Under the pieces are notes generated by a model that was not told the DNA's origin, made no database searches, and saw nothing but the letters and a program-made list of their open reading frames with translations. The position numbers and the translations under genes are program-made. A DNA stretch of 64,000 bases from Motiliproteus sp036960175 (lineage in GTDB: Bacteria; Pseudomonadota; Gammaproteobacteria; Pseudomonadales; Balneatricaceae), in contig JBALWH010000015.1 of the NCBI GenBank assembly GCA_036960175.1, forward strand, positions 1 through 64,000, written 5' to 3'. The number at the start of each line of letters is the position of its first letter. Positions within the stretch are counted from its first letter, which is position 1. Positions 61,098-64,000 of this stretch are shown here, one piece after another.

Positions 61098-61997
61098 TTA
61101 AGCACCCCCCATCAACATAGTGGCGTTCTCGGCTATATGTGTTTTCAGGTGTTGCCATACTTTGTTAACCCGAGCGAGTTTTTTCTGTTCCGGATGAACG
61201 GCAATCCAAAAGGTCCGTACAACACTGGTTTGCTCAGGTAACACCGGAACTAATTCTGGGTGACAGCGGGCCAAAAAACAGGGTAGCACCGCCAACCCGA
61301 GCCCTTCACGCACCGCTACCGACTGAGTGATGACGCTGGTACTGCGAAAGCTAGGGTGCGAATTCGGCAGTAATCGCTCTAGATAGGAAAGCTGTTCGCT
61401 GAACACTAGGTCATCGACATAACCAATTAAAGGGTGGTTATAAATATCCTCGGTCGTGTTGATCGCCCCTGCTCGCTCAAGGTAGTCACGAGAGGCGTAC
61501 ATATTGAGCTGATAGTCACACAACTTAGAGACGACCAGTGAAGTATTAGGCGGTTTTTCAATCGTAACGGCGATATCGACTTCATGATGAGACCATTTTA
61601 CAAATCGTTGCAGCGGTAACAGGTCGATAGTGATTTTAGGGAATTGCTGGCAGAATTTGGCCAATTCCGGAGCGATAAAATAGTTACCAAAGGCTTCAGT
61701 CACACCCAAACGCACCTTGCCCTGATTTTCCAGGTTCTTGCCCTGCAGTATATCGCCAGCGGCTTGCGCACGTTTGTTCATATCTCGGGCAGTTTGCAAT
61801 AATAGTTGACCGTGCTCCGTCAAGCTGTGGCCATCAGCGTTACGATCAAAAAGCTGGGTGGCTAGCTGGTCTTCGAGACGGTGCACACGACGAGAGACGG
61901 TCGATGCGTCAATACCCAGCCGCTTAGCCGCCTCTGATAGCTTTTCAGTACGTGCAACCTCCAGAAAAACCTTCAGGTCGTCCCAGTTAATATCCAT
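61098..61997 (-). CDS. LysR-type regulator, likely of mmsA
   Basis: A 299-residue regulator. Its N-terminal helix-turn-helix reads MDINWDDLKVFLEVARTEKLSEAAKRLGIDASTVSRRVHRLE, followed by the effector domain. It diverges from mmsA, and a perfect palindrome lies between the two genes 18 bp before its start, so it probably represses itself and controls mmsA. The effector should be an intermediate of valine, propionate or inositol breakdown. Confidence 0.92.
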   Translation of the reverse strand: MDINWDDLKVFLEVARTEKLSEAAKRLGIDASTVSRRVHRLEDQLATQLFDRNADGHSLTEHGQLLLQTARDMNKRAQAAGDILQGKNLENQGKVRLGVTEAFGNYFIAPELAKFCQQFPKITIDLLPLQRFVKWSHHEVDIAVTIEKPPNTSLVVSKLCDYQLNMYASRDYLERAGAINTTEDIYNHPLIGYVDDLVFSEQLSYLERLLPNSHPSFRSTSVITQSVAVREGLGLAVLPCFLARCHPELVPVLPEQTSVVRTFWIAVHPEQKKLARVNKVWQHLKTHIAENATMLMGGA

Positions 61998-62014
61998 AAT
62001 TCAGCTCCAGAACC

Positions 62015-62038
62015 TATCCTTGCATTTATGCAAGGATA
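62015..62038. promoter_or_regulatory. Palindromic operator between LysR gene and mmsA
   Basis: TATCCTTGCAT (62015-62025) and ATGCAAGGATA (62028-62038) form a perfect 11-bp inverted repeat around TT. It lies between the divergent genes, the expected site of the LysR regulator. A TAATAT -10-like element at about 62063 follows toward mmsA. Confidence 0.7.
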
Positions 62039-62163
62039 CATTGCTATACTGTCTATTGCCTAATATATACCCTGCTACTATCCTCTATACCATTGAATTA
62101 TACCTGTTGCATAAATGTAGTCTCATATGCAGCCAAACATAAACACTCTGTCCAGAGGCAACT

Positions 62164-63663
62164 ATGAACATTCCAAACGTAGCAATGATTATTAATGGCG
62201 AGAAGGTTGAAACAGTTAGCGGTAACTGGGTTGATGTGCTGAATCCTGCGACTCAGGAAGTAGTTGCCAGAGTACCATTTGCAACCCTGGACGAAGTCGA
62301 TGCGGCGGTAGCCAGCGCCAAAGAAGCGTTCAAGAGCTGGCGCAAAGTGTCCGTTGCTAAGCGTCAAGCAATCATGTTGCGCTTCCAACAGCTGGTGCGT
62401 GACAACGTAACAGAGTTGGCGGAGCTCATCAGCCTAGAACACGGCAAGACCCTTCCCGATGCCGAAGGTGAAGTCGGTCGAGGTCTCGAAGCCATTGAAA
62501 ATGCCTGCCTGATCACCAAGCTACAACTGGGCGAGATGGCCGATAATGTCGCCGGTGATGTCAATGTATATACCCTCAATAAGCCACTCGGCGTGGGTGT
62601 CGGTATTACCGCATTTAACTTTCCCATCATGTTGCCGTGCTTTATGTTCCCTATGGCGATCGCATGCGGCAACACCTTCGTCCTCAAGCCTTCTGAGCAG
62701 GATCCGACTTCAACCATGATGTTGGTTGAACTGGCCCATAAAGCCGGCGTCCCCGCCGGTGTACTGAACGTGGTTCATGGTGGCGCAGATGTCGCTAACC
62801 GTCTGGCAGAACATCCCGATATAAAGGCACTGTCCTTTATCGGCTCAACCCATGTTGGCACTTCGCTATACCAGCGTGCCAGCAACACCGGCAAACGTGC
62901 GCAGTGCATGATGGGAGCTAAGAACCACGCGGTAATCATGCCCGATGCCAACAAAGATCAGGCGATCAACCATATGCTGGGCTCCTGCTTTGGTGCTGCG
63001 GGTCAGCGCTGCATGGCTAACTCGATAGTGATCCTAGTGGGTGAGGCGCGTGAGTGGCTGCCTGAGATGGTCGAGCGCGCTAAGAAAATGATCGTGGGCC
63101 CGGGCACCAACCGCGAAGCCGATCTGGGTCCGCTGGTTTCTCCACAGGCCCAGGCCCGTGTTGAAGGTTTAATCGAGACGGGTGTTCAGCAGGGAGCATC
63201 GCTGCTTCTGGACGGCCGCGGTGTTGAAGTTGATGGTTATCCTAAGGGTAACTTTGTCGGACCTACGCTGTTTTCCGATGTAACTACCGAGATGGATATC
63301 TACACCCAGGAGATCTTTGGACCTGTCATGTGTGTAATGACTGCTGATGATCTCGAAAGTGCCACTGACATCATTAATGCCAACGACAACGGCAACGGCA
63401 CAGCCATATTTACCAACTCAGGCTGGAATGCGCGCTGGTTCGAAAATAACGTCGATGTGGGACAGGTTGGTATCAATATCCCCATCGCCGTGCCGGTTGC
63501 TTACTTTAGCTTTACTGGTTCACGAGCCTCCAAACTAGGTGATCTAGGCCCCAATGGTCAGCAAGTGGTGCAGTTCTGGACTCAGACCAAAACAGTCTCT
63601 GCCCGCTGGTTTGCGCCAGGGACAACGTCTGACAAGGTCCACACCACTATATCAATGAAGTAA
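62164..63663 (+). CDS. mmsA: CoA-acylating methylmalonate-semialdehyde dehydrogenase
   Basis: A 499-residue enzyme that converts methylmalonate (or malonate) semialdehyde to propionyl- (or acetyl-) CoA with NAD, in valine, beta-alanine or inositol breakdown. Typical MmsA text: FNFPIMLPCFMFPMAIACGNTFVLKPSEQDP, FIGSTHVGTSLYQRASNTGKRAQCMMGAKNHAVIMPDA and the catalytic Cys in GQRCMANSIVILVG. The ALDH general-base Glu is replaced by the MAGAKNH-type loop, the mark of the CoA-acylating group. Length matches (about 500). A strong terminator follows at 63692. Confidence 0.95.
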   Translation: MNIPNVAMIINGEKVETVSGNWVDVLNPATQEVVARVPFATLDEVDAAVASAKEAFKSWRKVSVAKRQAIMLRFQQLVRDNVTELAELISLEHGKTLPDAEGEVGRGLEAIENACLITKLQLGEMADNVAGDVNVYTLNKPLGVGVGITAFNFPIMLPCFMFPMAIACGNTFVLKPSEQDPTSTMMLVELAHKAGVPAGVLNVVHGGADVANRLAEHPDIKALSFIGSTHVGTSLYQRASNTGKRAQCMMGAKNHAVIMPDANKDQAINHMLGSCFGAAGQRCMANSIVILVGEAREWLPEMVERAKKMIVGPGTNREADLGPLVSPQAQARVEGLIETGVQQGASLLLDGRGVEVDGYPKGNFVGPTLFSDVTTEMDIYTQEIFGPVMCVMTADDLESATDIINANDNGNGTAIFTNSGWNARWFENNVDVGQVGINIPIAVPVAYFSFTGSRASKLGDLGPNGQQVVQFWTQTKTVSARWFAPGTTSDKVHTTISMK

Positions 63664-63691
63664 GACTTCATCGGCTGATGCAGCCCCTATA

Positions 63692-63727
63692 AACCGCAAG
63701 CCGTATTCTTTCGGCTTGCGGTTTTTT
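63692..63727 (+). terminator. Intrinsic terminator after mmsA
   Basis: AACCGCAAGCCG (63692-63703) pairs with CGGCTTGCGGTT (63712-63723) around TATTCTTT, followed by more T residues. It ends the mmsA transcript. Confidence 0.93.
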
Positions 63728-63815
63728 GATAAGATCAACATCAATATGGCTTAATAAAGGCGGAGGTTACGCCTGCTACTTAGCCCCCAAAACTATAAAA
63801 CAAGTCTCATCAGTT

Positions 63816-64000
63816 TTATTCCTCCAGATTCCGCACAAAAGTAAATGATCCCGCCCTATCCTTCATACGGTACAGAGACGCAGGTCTGCCGCTTTTTTGA
63901 GACACTTTTTCTCCGGTATCAATCAACAGCTCAGCCTGTTCGATGCGGCGACGAAAGGATTTTTTCTGTAGTGGTTTGCCAATAATTAGCTCATGCAGGT
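63816..64000 (-). CDS. 3' end of an NrtR-like Nudix-related regulator (partial)
   Basis: The gene runs off the window edge. The last ~61 codons on the minus strand read LHELIIGKPLQKKSFRRRIEQ, then AELLIDTGEKVSQKSGRPASL and YRMKD, ending at the stop at 63816-63818. GKPLxKxxFRRRI followed by GRPAxLYR is the winged-helix end of NrtR-type proteins, in which a Nudix-like domain senses ADP-ribose and the helix-turn-helix represses NAD-salvage genes. Only the DNA-binding end is visible, so the call is moderate. Confidence 0.65.
   Translation of the reverse strand, partial: LHELIIGKPLQKKSFRRRIEQAELLIDTGEKVSQKSGRPASLYRMKDRAGSFTFVRNLEE

Noticed and set aside
1..64000. Insertion sequences, CRISPR arrays, tRNA or rRNA genes
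   Set aside because: No transposase, regularly spaced repeat array, cloverleaf-like sequence with the usual anticodon-arm pattern, or rRNA-like stretch was seen.

Overview
The window comes from a Gammaproteobacterium. The evidence is gene content: ArfA, RlmF, a PilG/H/I/J-ChpA-like chemosensory operon, LuxP/LuxQ-like proteins, Kbl/Tdh, DauA, YiiM and MmsA. Respiratory nap-like genes, an aspartate-use island and LuxPQ relatives fit a marine, facultatively respiring, motile organism of the Oceanospirillales/Alteromonadales/Vibrionales breadth. The sequence alone does not fix a genus. No rRNA, tRNA, CRISPR array or intact mobile element was seen.

Layout. 1-4.1 kb: housekeeping genes (DUF3010 protein, ribosome rescue factor ArfA with a hairpin over its own stop codon, a DEAD-box helicase, a CDF metal transporter). 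4.4-12.3 kb, minus strand: a periplasmic nitrate reductase-like cluster (pentahaem NapC-like protein, dihaem cytochrome c, NapA, two NapG-like ferredoxins, NapH, a membrane-anchored protein whose mature end should begin His-His, NapF). It lacks NapB and NapD and has a perfect FNR box. A DUF255 thioredoxin-like protein is divergent from it. 14.4-16.7 kb: kbl-tdh threonine catabolism. 16.7-17.7 kb: a scar region with a decayed copy of a helicase 3' end, a DUF3144 gene, and a GDP-mannose hydrolase pseudogene whose two disabling mutations can be read directly. 17.9-24.5 kb: an SPFH protein, then a glutamine synthetase-like / aldehyde dehydrogenase / Fe-alcohol dehydrogenase / glutamine amidotransferase operon that looks like a gamma-glutamyl amino-alcohol catabolic route. 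24.9-29.1 kb: hypothetical gene, RhlE, a FAD dehydrogenase, YiiM.

29.6-41.0 kb: the most unusual part, a nine-gene plus-strand operon. A Chp/Pil-like chemosensory system (two receiver proteins, CheW, PilJ-like receptor, 1527-residue hybrid CheA) is preceded by a Roadblock/LC7 protein, a probable second divergent Roadblock protein, a pseudo-receiver protein and an unrecognised protein. No CheB or CheR lies in it. The CheA N-terminus carries three tandem copies of a domain of about 100 residues instead of a run of obvious Hpt domains. 41.5-44.4 kb: a LuxP orthologue with all the AI-2 contact residues I could recall, overlapping by 4 bp a kinase that joins a LuxQ-like periplasmic domain to a NarL-family (HisKA_3) core.

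44.6-48.7 kb: small membrane protein, DauA, RNase D-like exonuclease, RIO kinase. 48.9-59 kb: a dienelactone hydrolase-like protein and an acidic amino acid island: Asp/Glu racemase, LysR regulator, periplasmic-binding-protein/histidine kinase fusion, sigma54 response regulator, binding protein, aspA and a dicarboxylate/amino acid:cation symporter. A consensus sigma54 promoter lies in front of aspA, so sensing, regulation, uptake and deamination form one unit. 59-64 kb: dihaem cytochrome c, rlmF, a LysR-mmsA divergent pair around a perfect palindrome, and the 3' end of an NrtR-like Nudix regulator cut by the window edge.
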